Notes: generated by a model not told the origin, from the letters alone. 43,062 bases of DNA from Pseudobdellovibrionaceae bacterium (GCA_025354795.1 JANXMF010000214.1:1-43062), one strand, 5' to 3'. Shown: positions 24,718 to 33,266, numbered from the stretch's first letter. Program-made: numbers and translations.

Positions 24718-26784
24718 TTACCCGACCCAAGTCTTCATTACCTGCTCAAGACGGACCTGCAGCTCGGAATGCTCGGCCTGACTGAGGGTCGGATCGCGTT
24801 CAATCAACGCAAACGCCGCAGCCCGGGCCTCTTGTAAAATGCGCACATCGCGCACCAAATTGGCCATTTTGAAACCGGGAAGTCCGCTTTGCCGGGTACC
24901 CAAAAATTCACCCGGACCGCGCATTTCTAAATCGGCCTCGGCAATCTTGAAACCGTCACTGGTACGCTCCATAATTTCAGCTCGCTGGGTGGCTTCATCA
25001 GAAAGTGCATAGCCTAAAACCAATATACAAAAGCTTTTGTGCTCGCCCCGGCCTACCCGCCCGCGCAATTGGTGCAGCTGGGAAAGTCCGAAACGCTCGG
25101 CATGCTCAATCACCATGAGCGTGGCATTAGGTACGTCCACGCCCACCTCGATCACCGTAGTCGACACCAGAATTTGAATTTCGCCAGCACGAAAACGCCC
25201 CATCACGTCGTCTTTTTCCGCGGCTTTCATGCGACCATGAAGCAGCCCGACTTTAAAACCGGCGAACTCCTTGGTCACCTGTTCAAATTCTTCCAGCGCG
25301 TTTTTTAGCTCCAGGGTTTCACTCTCTTCGATCAGCGGATAAACAAAATAGGCTTGGCGTCCCTTTTTGAGCTGCGCGGTCACAAAAGACGCAATCAAAT
25401 TCCGTTTACTCTGAAAAGTCTTGCGGGTGACAATCGGTTGACGCCCGAGCGGCATTTCGTCGATCACCGACACGTCGAGATCGCCGTAGACTGTCATTGC
25501 CAGAGTGCGTGGAATCGGCGTGGCAGTCATCACTAAAAAGTGCGGCGATAAACCTTTGCACTTGAGACGATTGCGCTGTTCTACGCCAAAGCGATGTTGT
25601 TCGTCGATCACCACCAGACCCAGATTGTGAAATTCCACGTCGTCTTGGATTAAAGCATGGGTTCCAATGAGGAGCTGCACGCGGCCGGCACCCAAGTCCC
25701 CAAGCAAAGTCGCGCGCTCTTTGGACTTGGTCTGACTGGTGAGCAGGCCCACGCCGATACCTAGCGGCCGCAAATATTTCTCGGCATTGTGAAAATGCTG
25801 ATCGGCCAACAGTTCGGTGGGTACCATCAGCGCGGTCTGCACTCCACCCTCGGCCGCGAAAGCCGCGGCCATCAAAGCCACCAAAGTTTTGCCACTTCCG
25901 ACATCGCCTTGAACCAGGCGATGCATGGGATGGGGTTTTTGTAAATCCAAGGTGATCTCTTGAAAGGCACGCAACTGAGCCTGGGTGAGCCGAAACGTAA
26001 GATTATTTTTGAGCGCTTCGCTCCACAAACCGCGCGCAGCAATGGGCGTCGATCGCTCTTTTTCAAGGCCTGCTTTCTTCAACGCTAAATGCAGTTCGAG
26101 AGTGAAGAACTCATCAAAAATTACCCGCCTTTGCGCGGGCGAGGAAAAACTTAAAAACTGATCGCCTAGCTCCACCGGCGGCTGGTGGATCTGCTTGAGC
26201 GCGGGATCTAAACTGAGGAGCGCATACTTTTCACGGATCCATGCTGGCAAAGTCTCGGGAATCGACTGCGTCAACAGGGTCTTGAGCAAGCGTGAAATCT
26301 TACTCGACGTCAACCCCTCGATCGCGGCGTAAATGGGAACTAAAGAATTTTCGTTGACCTCGTCTTGGGCCGTCGGGTGAATGTCGGGATGGTGAAACTC
26401 CATGGTACCGCGGTAATGGGTCACTTTGCCGATCACCCGCACCTCTTGAAACGGCTCGAAACGTTCGAAATAGCCCTTGTAGGGCATCCGAAAATATTTG
26501 CAGGCAATGCGGCCGGTAGAATCGGCGACAACCACTTCCCAGATGCGGCGGTTCGACTTACCCATTGGCATCGAGCGCACCTTATGGATATGCGCTTTGA
26601 GACTCACCAATTGATCCGGGACTAAAGACTGGATATGGCAAACGGCCCGGCGGTCCTCGTAGGCGCGCGGATAATACTCGAGCAAATCTTGCACGCGCTC
26701 GATTCCGCGGCTACGTAAAAAGTCGCCCAACTTTGGGCCAATCCCTTTTACGAACTGAACACTTGTATCAAACTGAAGCTCCAT
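24718..26784 (-). CDS. recG: ATP-dependent DNA helicase RecG
   Basis: A 688-residue RecG, which regresses stalled forks and processes branched DNA. The N-terminal wedge (OB-fold) region includes VKGIGPKLGDFLRSRGI and YYPRAYEDRR. Helicase motifs are all present: Walker A GDVGSGKT, DEQH box (VVIDEQHRFGVEQR), TATPIPRTLAM, VYPLIEES, STTVIEVGVDVPNATLM and QLRGRVGRG, followed by the TRG region. ATG 26784 was chosen for its GAGG site at six bases; ATG 26805 and TTG 26823 are also in frame. It diverges from the HD-GYP gene. Confidence 0.96.
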   Translation of the reverse strand: MELQFDTSVQFVKGIGPKLGDFLRSRGIERVQDLLEYYPRAYEDRRAVCHIQSLVPDQLVSLKAHIHKVRSMPMGKSNRRIWEVVVADSTGRIACKYFRMPYKGYFERFEPFQEVRVIGKVTHYRGTMEFHHPDIHPTAQDEVNENSLVPIYAAIEGLTSSKISRLLKTLLTQSIPETLPAWIREKYALLSLDPALKQIHQPPVELGDQFLSFSSPAQRRVIFDEFFTLELHLALKKAGLEKERSTPIAARGLWSEALKNNLTFRLTQAQLRAFQEITLDLQKPHPMHRLVQGDVGSGKTLVALMAAAFAAEGGVQTALMVPTELLADQHFHNAEKYLRPLGIGVGLLTSQTKSKERATLLGDLGAGRVQLLIGTHALIQDDVEFHNLGLVVIDEQHRFGVEQRNRLKCKGLSPHFLVMTATPIPRTLAMTVYGDLDVSVIDEMPLGRQPIVTRKTFQSKRNLIASFVTAQLKKGRQAYFVYPLIEESETLELKNALEEFEQVTKEFAGFKVGLLHGRMKAAEKDDVMGRFRAGEIQILVSTTVIEVGVDVPNATLMVIEHAERFGLSQLHQLRGRVGRGEHKSFCILVLGYALSDEATQRAEIMERTSDGFKIAEADLEMRGPGEFLGTRQSGLPGFKMANLVRDVRILQEARAAAFALIERDPTLSQAEHSELQVRLEQVMKTWVG

Positions 26785-26811
26785 AATGGGCCTCAAGTCT
26801 GCCATCTTTGT

Positions 26812-26840
26812 TTGGAGAGTCAATCAAAGCGTGGCATAAT
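26812..26840 (+). promoter_or_regulatory. Sigma-70-type promoter of the HD-GYP gene
   Basis: -35 TTGGAG (26812-26817), 17-bp spacer, -10 CATAAT (26835-26840). Transcription would begin at about 26847, which is the first in-frame ATG, suggesting a leaderless message or use of the second ATG at 26877. Confidence 0.5.
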
Positions 26841-26846
26841 CTAACT

Positions 26847-27800
26847 ATGACGGAATCCGGACAGGCGCAGAAGTATATGAAAATTCGGCTGCATAGTTTG
26901 CCTCCGGTGCAAGCTATTCCCTTCGATCTGTTCGTGCAAATAGGCGGACGCCGCGTGCATTATTTGCGCGCCGGCGATAAATTGAAGGCTGAAAAAATCG
27001 TCAACTTTGAAAAAAAGGCACCCGAAGCTTTTTACATTCTCTCGGCCGATCGTTCACGCTACCAAAATTTTGTGCGCGAGAGTTTGGTCAGTGACACCCT
27101 GGATACTAAACAAAAAGCGTTAATCTTGCGCGAAAGCACAATGGTGCTGGTCGAAGAGCTGTTTGAACGCCCTGACATTGAAGTCGCGCTCCACGATGCG
27201 CGCCAAGTGGTCGAGGATTTCGTTGCCTTTATGGAATCGGACGCCTCGGCTATGGCTAATTTGATCGGACTTTCAAGCCATGATTTTTACACCTACAATC
27301 ATTCCCTCGACGTCAGCATTTATTCGCTGGGGCTCGGCCAAGCCGTCGGCTTTCGCCATGCCGACCTAAAGGAACTTGGGCTCGGCGGCCTGTTTCACGA
27401 TATTGGCAAGCGCCACGTGCCAATTGAAATCATTTGTAAGAATGGCGCGCTGACCGATGCCGAATGGCTGCAGATGCAAAAACATCCGCAGTTCGGATTG
27501 ATGATTCTCAACGAACACAACTCTAGTGAAAATATTAAGGCGTGCGCGTTCGAGCACCACGAGAGTTTTTTAGGCAATGGCTATCCGCAAAAGCTGAGCG
27601 CGCAGGAGATTCACGCCATGGCCCGGGTGGTGTCGGTGGCTGACACTTACGATGCGCTGACTACCAAACGTTCTTATAACGAACCGATGATGCCTCTTGA
27701 CGCCATTGCCCTGATGAGCGGCAAACTAGCCGGGCGCTATGACCCTGAAGTGTTGCGTGCGCTAGTTGAAATTTTTCAGCGCCTTAAAAACGCTGCGTGA
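26847..27800 (+). CDS. HD-GYP domain cyclic-di-GMP phosphodiesterase
   Basis: A 317-residue protein. The N-terminal 130 residues form an accessory domain beginning MKIRLHSLPPVQAIPFDLFV, of a kind often found before HD-GYP domains. The HD-GYP domain (about 140-317) has H152, the HD pair H184-D185 in GGLFHDIGKRHVP, the later metal ligands around H213 and H237/H238, and the GYP triplet at 245-247. It should hydrolyse c-di-GMP. Start ATG 26847 sits at the predicted transcription start with no ribosome site; ATG 26877 is the alternative. Single gene, divergent from recG. Confidence 0.9.
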   Translation: MTESGQAQKYMKIRLHSLPPVQAIPFDLFVQIGGRRVHYLRAGDKLKAEKIVNFEKKAPEAFYILSADRSRYQNFVRESLVSDTLDTKQKALILRESTMVLVEELFERPDIEVALHDARQVVEDFVAFMESDASAMANLIGLSSHDFYTYNHSLDVSIYSLGLGQAVGFRHADLKELGLGGLFHDIGKRHVPIEIICKNGALTDAEWLQMQKHPQFGLMILNEHNSSENIKACAFEHHESFLGNGYPQKLSAQEIHAMARVVSVADTYDALTTKRSYNEPMMPLDAIALMSGKLAGRYDPEVLRALVEIFQRLKNAA

Positions 27801-27960
27801 ACGGCATTTCGCGAAAGGCTTTGCCTGGCGGCAAAAGATAGGCGCGAATTTTACCCTGCAGCAGCAGTTCCTCCTGCCCCGACTCTTCGATATTTTCATA
27901 AGGGACGAATATTGGCACAGGGAATGCATTATTTTCATCTCGTTCATCTCGAGAATTCAA
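27784..27960 (-). CDS. Possible small protein, 58 residues
   Basis: An uninterrupted minus-strand frame ends inside the 3' end of the HD-GYP gene (17-bp overlap of coding ends). It reads like a real protein: NNAFPVPIFVPYENIEESG, then EELLLQGKIRAYLLPPGKAF. The best start is TTG 27960, without a convincing ribosome site; the frame closes at a TGA about 40 bases further up. It could be a small gene or the tail of a damaged one. No family recognised. Confidence 0.4.
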   Translation of the reverse strand: MNSRDERDENNAFPVPIFVPYENIEESGQEELLLQGKIRAYLLPPGKAFREMPFTQRF

Positions 27961-28022
27961 GGTGCCGTAAAATGGCTCTTGAACTCGAGGACGCTGTCAA
28001 AAAACTGAGCAAGGGTGAAAAT

Positions 28023-28301
28023 ATGAAACTATTGATAACTGCACTTTTAGCCTTTTCCTGGAATGCCCATGCGGGAAACTCCTGGACCCTTGCAACATGT
28101 TTAGATGCCAAACGATTTATCGAGATCGCTGAGGAACCGACCGAGGGCAATCCCGATTTGTCCGTCCAAAAGACTGCAGAAGACGCAATGGTCGAACACA
28201 TTATTCGCGCCGTTTACTGCCCTAAGAATCCAGAGAGCGACTGTGTTTCCGCAATAAAAGCGAAAATTGACCTGGAATGCGGCAGCTCTCGGGCCTCTTA
28301 G
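28023..28301 (+). CDS. Small secreted cysteine-containing protein, 92 residues
   Basis: ATG 28023 follows an AAGGGTG site and opens a signal peptide (MKLLITALLAFSWNAHA, cleavage near residue 17). The mature part is about 75 residues, acidic, and has four cysteines (TC, YC, DC and EC contexts), suggesting two disulfides in the periplasm or outside the cell. No family recognised. It converges with the next gene, the two stop codons sharing TTAG. The frame is open further upstream, but without a signal sequence or ribosome site. Confidence 0.65.
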   Translation: MKLLITALLAFSWNAHAGNSWTLATCLDAKRFIEIAEEPTEGNPDLSVQKTAEDAMVEHIIRAVYCPKNPESDCVSAIKAKIDLECGSSRAS

Positions 28302-29668
28302 TTCCCCGCTAGACTCGCTAGTGCAAAATAAATTGCACGTTTATCTGCTTCAACTCCAGTCTTGGTGCCTATGCCGAAATCCCCTTGCGTTGCGCCTTCC
28401 TGACCGAGCTTACTCCGAACATTATCCGATATTGCTTCCGTCAACTCATGGCGGGTTGAGCTCGGGGAGAGGCCCGGTCTTGCGATTTTGCCCAACATCG
28501 GCAGTCCCTCAAATCCAGCAAAAGCCACTGACACGATGAGGTCGGTCAAGGCCTCATCAACAGCCACAGATTGAACAGCTCTCTGGTCATCCGAGGCCAG
28601 AAATCTCTCCTTTAACCGATGGAACTGGGATAGCGTTAATGCGATTTCTGTTCCCGACAGGATGCCGCCCCCGGCTGCACAACCTAGGGGTGTGCCATAT
28701 ACACATGCGCCGACAAGGGCAACGACACTTCCTGCCACGACACCATATTTCTTTAACTTAGAAATATGTTTAGCCCGCTGGTAACTTTCCACGACCGGTG
28801 CGCAGAGTTCAGGATTTTTGTGTAAGACCTCGTTTGCAAACTTTGGATAATCATAAAATAGACTACCGGGATTAGACGAGGCTAGAACTTCAGATTTCCA
28901 ATGTTCAAGGGTGCGCTTGGATCGTTCTAGGGAGCTTGCCAGCTGTTCATCCGAAAAATCTCCCCGACCAAAATAAATAATCATGGGCAACGAATCAATA
29001 ATTTTCGAGGACACGGACTGCATCTCGCTTTGGAACCAGATTTTTTGATTGATTTGATAGGCGTGGTACAGCCGACATTCCCGAGCCTCGCCGGCAGCTT
29101 CGCACATTCTGATAAGCGCGTCCTTGTCCATGCTCTTTCCATTTTTATCATGACCTTCAAACTGATCAATGAGTCCGAGAATCCGCTGACGAAGTGCCCT
29201 AGCCGCTTGAATTTCACCGCGACTCAAAGGCGCAAGCTCGGAACCACCAAAATAGCTGGGAAGAGCAATTCGGGGTGAAATTGCGTCTGTTCGCTTACCT
29301 AAGATTCCGTCTGCAGAAGTCCCGGAGAGGGCTAGACTATATCGTAACATCGTGATTTTTTGCCCGATCAATTTCTTAATCTCGGCGATCTTTTGCGGGC
29401 AATCTGCACGATCACTGCCAATGCAAGCTTGCAGCCCCTTACGGGCCGAAATTGTAAGATCAAAATAGGTGCTCAACTTGGCTTTGGTGAGCGCCGCAGC
29501 TCTTTCCGCTTGTTCCGACCTGTGCCTAAAGTCCCGGTTTTCGCCGATGGCTGCCAAACTGCAAGCGGGAAAAGGTGATTGATTGGGTTCAGATTGAGAC
29601 GATTCAGTTGCTCCGGCGAGACTGAAAAGTGATGTTAGGATCAGCCCTGACACTAACAGATTATACAT
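28298..29668 (-). CDS. Secreted protein of unknown function, 456 residues
   Basis: A signal peptide (MYNLLVSGLILTSLFSLAGA) starts at ATG 29668. The mature part is mostly helical. A glycine- and alanine-rich hydrophobic segment lies near residues 308-342 (VAGSVVALVGACVYGTPLG, then GCAAGGGILSGTEI), and a weaker one near 375-392. Such a hydrophobic hairpin between soluble helical domains suggests membrane insertion or contact, but no toxin or enzyme family could be recognised. Its first bases overlap the end of a 41-codon signal-peptide gene, so both are probably on one message. The start could also be GTG 29674. Confidence 0.7.
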   Translation of the reverse strand: MYNLLVSGLILTSLFSLAGATESSQSEPNQSPFPACSLAAIGENRDFRHRSEQAERAAALTKAKLSTYFDLTISARKGLQACIGSDRADCPQKIAEIKKLIGQKITMLRYSLALSGTSADGILGKRTDAISPRIALPSYFGGSELAPLSRGEIQAARALRQRILGLIDQFEGHDKNGKSMDKDALIRMCEAAGEARECRLYHAYQINQKIWFQSEMQSVSSKIIDSLPMIIYFGRGDFSDEQLASSLERSKRTLEHWKSEVLASSNPGSLFYDYPKFANEVLHKNPELCAPVVESYQRAKHISKLKKYGVVAGSVVALVGACVYGTPLGCAAGGGILSGTEIALTLSQFHRLKERFLASDDQRAVQSVAVDEALTDLIVSVAFAGFEGLPMLGKIARPGLSPSSTRHELTEAISDNVRSKLGQEGATQGDFGIGTKTGVEADKRAIYFALASLAGN

Positions 29669-29786
29669 AGACACCCGATTTGGGGCGGGCGAAGAGTGGC
29701 AGCTTATCAGCGTCAGCGGCAGGAAAGATCGGTGCCTCAAAGAAACTGAATGCGAGTAGAACCAAGGCAGAACTTAATCGCTTCAT
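29661..29786 (-). CDS. Short secreted peptide, 41 residues
   Basis: A 41-codon frame begins at ATG 29786 with a typical signal peptide (MKRLSSALVLLAFSFFEAP, Ala-rich cleavage region PAADA near residue 24). Only about 16 residues would remain after cleavage (KLPLFARPKSGVYV end). The stop overlaps the start of the 456-residue secreted protein by 8 bp, which is typical of translational coupling. The ribosome site is weak. It may be a secreted peptide or a coupling leader for the next gene. Confidence 0.45.
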   Translation of the reverse strand: MKRLSSALVLLAFSFFEAPIFPAADADKLPLFARPKSGVYV

Positions 29787-29979
29787 GTGTTTCAATCCGT
29801 TCCCGACTCTCATCCAATAGGAATGAGAATTTTGCGACCCTCATCATGAGGGCCATTGGAAGGCATATCCAGTATTCGAGCCAAGCTTATGACGAAACTG
29901 GAGGGTGGTGACTGCAGTAGGGTACGTAAAGATTTTATTGAGGGCCGATTATTGTCAGTTAGGTGGCCCGGTTCACTCA
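29787..29979. other. Gap with a protein-like frame, possible continuation of the lipoprotein
   Basis: On the minus strand a frame shifted by one base from the 34-residue lipoprotein stays open to 29811 and reads plausibly (SIKSLRTLLQ, VISLARILDMPSNGP, HDEGRKILIPIG). It has no good start of its own. Nothing else is visible here. Confidence 0.3.
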
Positions 29980-30084
29980 TTATAGGCGGGGCGGTTGCGG
30001 GGCCGCATCTTCGCCTCCTCCCGTCGCCTTGACCGAACATGCAGACATTGCCAACACACTAATAAACAGAATTAGTTTTTTCAT
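29980..30084 (-). CDS. Very small lipoprotein, 34 residues (possibly frame-shifted)
   Basis: ATG 30084 opens a clear lipoprotein signal: MKKLILFISVLAMSAC, with lipobox LAMSAC and the modified Cys at 16. Only 19 residues follow (SVKATGGGEDAAPQPPRL) before a TAA. The signal is unmistakable, but the mature part is very short, so either this is a tiny lipoprotein, as in some predatory bacteria and lysis systems, or the frame is broken in the GC-rich GGCCCCG run. The ribosome site is weak. Confidence 0.5.
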   Translation of the reverse strand: MKKLILFISVLAMSACSVKATGGGEDAAPQPPRL

Positions 30085-30170
30085 AAGATCTTTTTTGGCG
30101 TGAAGATTAGTGAGAAGTGCGGTGAGGAACAATGGGTTAGAGCCGGGCGGAGGACGGCAGGGCCGATTGT

Positions 30171-30187
30171 GCGCACAGTTTGTGCGC
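30171..30187. promoter_or_regulatory. Strong hairpin upstream of the DUF1993 gene
   Basis: GCGCACA-GTT-TGTGCGC is a perfect 7-bp GC-rich stem with a three-base loop, about 75 bp before the ATG at 30263. No T run follows on either strand, so it is not a classic terminator. It may be an operator or a 5'-leader structure. Confidence 0.4.
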
Positions 30188-30262
30188 GGGGCGCCACCAT
30201 CTGAAACCCCTTGAGTCTCTCCCTCTCAAAAGTTAGGTTCTCCCACAACTAAGGAGGCTCCC

Positions 30263-30769
30263 ATGCTGTATGATTTAAGCGTTCCCCAAATGACAAAAAT
30301 GCTGCACAATCTCGGCGCCCTATTGGCCAAAGGTCAGACCTTTGCCGAAAGTAAAAAGTTCGATATATCGGTCTTACTGCAGTCGCGGCTGGCGCCCGAC
30401 CAGTTCAATCTTTTGCGCCAAATCCAAATTGCCTGCGACACCGCTAAACTCGGAGTTTCGCGCTTGACGGGTAAAGATGCTCCGACCCATGACGATAAAG
30501 AAACCACCTTCGCCGAATTGCGCCAGCGGATTCAACAAACCACAGAGTACCTTTTTAGCTTTTCCGAAATCGACTTTAGCGACGCGGCCACTCGCAAAAT
30601 TACGACGCCACGGTGGGAAGGCAAATGGATGCTGGGTCATGATTTTGTGGTGCAGCACATGCTCCCGAACTTTTATTTCCACATGACCACCGCGTACTCA
30701 ATTCTTCGTCACAATGGCGTGGAAGTCGGCAAAAAAGACTACCTCGGTGAGATGCCCTACAAGAAGTGA
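30263..30769 (+). CDS. DUF1993 family protein
   Basis: A 168-residue soluble protein matching the DUF1993 family: [21 protein letters not shown] at the start, [19 protein letters not shown] near residue 46, and the [22 protein letters not shown] region near 125-147 with spaced histidines. The fold is a DinB-like four-helix bundle; the histidines suggest metal binding, but the function is unknown. AAGGAGG precedes ATG 30263 at good spacing. The stop overlaps the next gene as GTGA. Confidence 0.88.
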   Translation: MLYDLSVPQMTKMLHNLGALLAKGQTFAESKKFDISVLLQSRLAPDQFNLLRQIQIACDTAKLGVSRLTGKDAPTHDDKETTFAELRQRIQQTTEYLFSFSEIDFSDAATRKITTPRWEGKWMLGHDFVVQHMLPNFYFHMTTAYSILRHNGVEVGKKDYLGEMPYKK

Positions 30770-31236
30770 TACAAATCTTCATCGACGCCGACGGTTGCCC
30801 GGTCAAGGACGAAGTTTACAAGGTTGCCGCCCGCTATAAAATCAAGGTGTTGGTGGTGGCCAACAAGTATCTCACCGTGCCTATCGATCCTTTGGTGGAG
30901 ATGTGCGTGGTGAGCGGCGGTTTCGATGCGGCTGACGATTGGATCGCCGACAAGGTTACTAGTCTGGACATTACCGTGACCGCGGATATTTTGCTGGCCG
31001 AACGCGTGGTGAAAAAAGGCGGACGGGCGCTTGGACCTAAGGGCAATGAGTTTACCGCGGACAATATTGGGACGGCCGTAGCGAATCGGGAGCTGATGCA
31101 AAATTTAAGGCATATGGGCGAAATGCGCGGCGGACCGGCGCCGATGGATAAGAAAGCGCGCTCGCAGTTCTTGGGTAAATTGGATCAAATTATCCAATCA
31201 TTAGTTAGGGCCGGGCCAAATCATAGGTCACAGTAA
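30766..31236 (+). CDS. DUF188 (YaiI/YqxD) family protein
   Basis: A 156-residue PIN-like protein of the YaiI/YqxD family. The signature [18 protein letters not shown] is at the N-terminus, and acidic residues in [14 protein letters not shown] and [11 protein letters not shown] complete a PIN-domain-like acidic site, which suggests a nuclease, although activity is not established for the family. [14 protein letters not shown] near residue 83 is also typical. The GTG start at 30766 overlaps the DUF1993 stop, so both are translated together. Confidence 0.92.
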   Translation: MIQIFIDADGCPVKDEVYKVAARYKIKVLVVANKYLTVPIDPLVEMCVVSGGFDAADDWIADKVTSLDITVTADILLAERVVKKGGRALGPKGNEFTADNIGTAVANRELMQNLRHMGEMRGGPAPMDKKARSQFLGKLDQIIQSLVRAGPNHRSQ

Positions 31237-31368
31237 AATTTTTAAAATAGCTATGGCCAGGTAGACCACCCGTGGATGGTTTTCTGAAACAGGGAAAAAC
31301 CAAGCCGCGGAATGACGTTGTCCGAAAATGGCGAGAAATTCCGCCTCACTTGAGCTACAGTCCTAGTC

Positions 31369-32781
31369 ATGCACCAAGCCGACGTTTTTTACCAAGCCAT
31401 GCTCGCCCGGGACTATCGTTTTGACGGAAAGTTTTTTGTCGGGGTGCGCACCACCGGCATCTACTGCTGCCCGATCTGCCCCGCCAAACCCAAACGTGAA
31501 AACGTCGAATTTTTTAACAGCGCGACCGCAGCCGAAAAGGGCGGTTATCGCCCGTGTCTGCGTTGCCGGCCCGAGACCGCGCCACTTTCGCCCTCGGGGC
31601 ATTGCACCTCGGCCGTGGTGCAACGGGCCCTGCGCCGCATCGCCGCCAATCAATTGCTGGAGCTGCAAGAAGAGCCGTTCGCCGAACAGTTCGGAGTCAC
31701 CGCCCGCCATCTGCGCCGGCTGTTCGTCGAAGAGCTTGGCCATACTCCTAAACAAATTTCGGATAATAATCGGCTGAACTTCGCGTGCAAACTGATTGTC
31801 GAAACCCGGATGCCGATGACCGAAGTGGCGACTACCGCGGGCTTTGCATCTCTGCGCCGGTTCAATGACGCCTTTAAAAGACGCTTTGCGCGTGCCCCTC
31901 TGCAATTGCGCAAAAGCAAAGTGAGCGTGAGCGGTGACGGCGTCGAGCTAAACTTGGCCTTTCGCCCGCCCTACGACTGGGAGACCATTTTAAGCTTCTT
32001 TTGGTCACATCGAATTCCTGGGATTGAGACCATCGCCAACAATTCTTATCAACGCCAGTTTAAACTCGATGGCGAAAGCGGATGGTTGCGAGTGGGTCCG
32101 AGCGAACGACCTCACCAATTGCGCTTGCGCGTGATCTTGTCCAATCTCAAGCCGTTATTCGTGGTGGTCAGCCGTGTGCGCCAAATGTTTGATCTGGATT
32201 CTGATCCTCTGCTTATTGCCAATAGCTTTGCCCAGGTTGGGGTGCTGGCCACACTCACGCGGCAATTTCCGGGTCTGCGTTTGCCGCGCGGATGGGATCC
32301 GTTTGAAACGGCGACGTGCGCCATCCTCGGACAGCTGGTTTCGACCGATCGCGCCCGCGATTTGATTGGACAGCTGGTGGAACACTATGGTGAAGGGGTG
32401 GGTTTTCCCAGCGCCGAAAGCTTGGCCAACTGCGATTTGGCGCGAGTCAAAACCACGCAGGCGCGCAAAGCCACCCTCCGCGAATTTAGCCGCCAAATTA
32501 TGACCGGAGAAATTTCCCTCTCGGACGCCCAAGATCCGCAGCGTTTTCGTGAGTCCTTGCTTGCGATCAAAGGCATTGGCCCGTGGTCGGCGGAGTACAT
32601 CAGTCTGCGCGCGATTGGCGACACCGATGCGTTTCCCGCCACGGATTTGATTTTGCGCCGGGCTCTCGATCTTCATCCCGGGCTTGACCTCGACGCGGTC
32701 AAACCTTGGCGCTCTTATGCGGCGATTTATTTATGGAAGGGCTTTGCACAAGCCCTATCGCGACGAAAGGACAAGAAATGA
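31369..32781 (+). CDS. AdaA-AlkA fusion: methylphosphotriester sensor/activator plus 3-methyladenine DNA glycosylase
   Basis: A 470-residue fusion protein. The N-terminal Ada zinc domain has C33, C37, C63 and C66 (YCCPIC and PCLRC); C33 should accept a methyl group from DNA phosphotriesters. An AraC-type helix-turn-helix region covers about 85-185 (FGVTARHLRRLF, then EVATTAGFASLRRFNDAF). An AlkA-type N-domain and a HhH-GPD glycosylase follow (DPFETATCAILGQLVSTDRA near 310, IKGIGPWSAEY near 402, and the likely catalytic Asp in FPATDLI). It senses alkylation, activates transcription and excises 3-methyladenine. No ribosome site precedes ATG 31369. It overlaps the Ogt gene as ATGA. Confidence 0.93.
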   Translation: MHQADVFYQAMLARDYRFDGKFFVGVRTTGIYCCPICPAKPKRENVEFFNSATAAEKGGYRPCLRCRPETAPLSPSGHCTSAVVQRALRRIAANQLLELQEEPFAEQFGVTARHLRRLFVEELGHTPKQISDNNRLNFACKLIVETRMPMTEVATTAGFASLRRFNDAFKRRFARAPLQLRKSKVSVSGDGVELNLAFRPPYDWETILSFFWSHRIPGIETIANNSYQRQFKLDGESGWLRVGPSERPHQLRLRVILSNLKPLFVVVSRVRQMFDLDSDPLLIANSFAQVGVLATLTRQFPGLRLPRGWDPFETATCAILGQLVSTDRARDLIGQLVEHYGEGVGFPSAESLANCDLARVKTTQARKATLREFSRQIMTGEISLSDAQDPQRFRESLLAIKGIGPWSAEYISLRAIGDTDAFPATDLILRRALDLHPGLDLDAVKPWRSYAAIYLWKGFAQALSRRKDKK

Positions 32782-33266
32782 GTTGGTTTTATAAGGAAAT
32801 GACTTCGCCCGTGGGCAAACTCAAGCTGGTGGCGAGCGACGACGCCATCGTCGCGATCCTATGGGAAAAGGAAAAACTGGGCCGCGTGCGCCTCGAAAAA
32901 ATGCAAATCGCCAAACAGCACCCATTACTATTAAATGCCGAAGCGCAACTGCGCGAGTATTTTCTAGGTCAACGAAAAGTGTTTGATTTTCCGATCAAGG
33001 CCGTGGGCGGCACCACCTTTCAAACTAAGGTGTGGAAGGCGTTGAGCGAAATTCCGTTCGGAGTCACCCGCACCTACAGTGAGTTGGCCAAGTCCATTGG
33101 TTCACCAAAAGCCTCGCGCGCAGTGGGCGCGGCCAACGGTAAAAATCCGCTCTCAATCGTTGTACCGTGCCACCGAGTGATCGGCGCCAACGGTTCGCTC
33201 ACTGGCTTCGCCGGCGGTCTGAGTACCAAGGAAAAACTGTTGACGCTGGAACGGCCTAAGAAATAA
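32778..33266 (+). CDS. ogt: Methylated-DNA-[protein]-cysteine S-methyltransferase (Ogt/MGMT)
   Basis: A 162-residue O6-alkylguanine-DNA alkyltransferase. The active-site motif VVPCHRVI has nucleophile C131. The DNA-binding helix-turn-helix includes FGVTRTYSELA and the arginine finger in SRAVGAAN near residues 114-120; GSLTGFAGGL follows as in functional enzymes. It removes O6-methylguanine lesions directly, by suicide transfer. ATG 32778 was chosen for its AAAGGA site and the ATGA overlap with the AdaA-AlkA gene; the frame is open 24 codons further up. The pair forms a compact adaptive-response operon. Confidence 0.95.
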   Translation: MSWFYKEMTSPVGKLKLVASDDAIVAILWEKEKLGRVRLEKMQIAKQHPLLLNAEAQLREYFLGQRKVFDFPIKAVGGTTFQTKVWKALSEIPFGVTRTYSELAKSIGSPKASRAVGAANGKNPLSIVVPCHRVIGANGSLTGFAGGLSTKEKLLTLERPKK

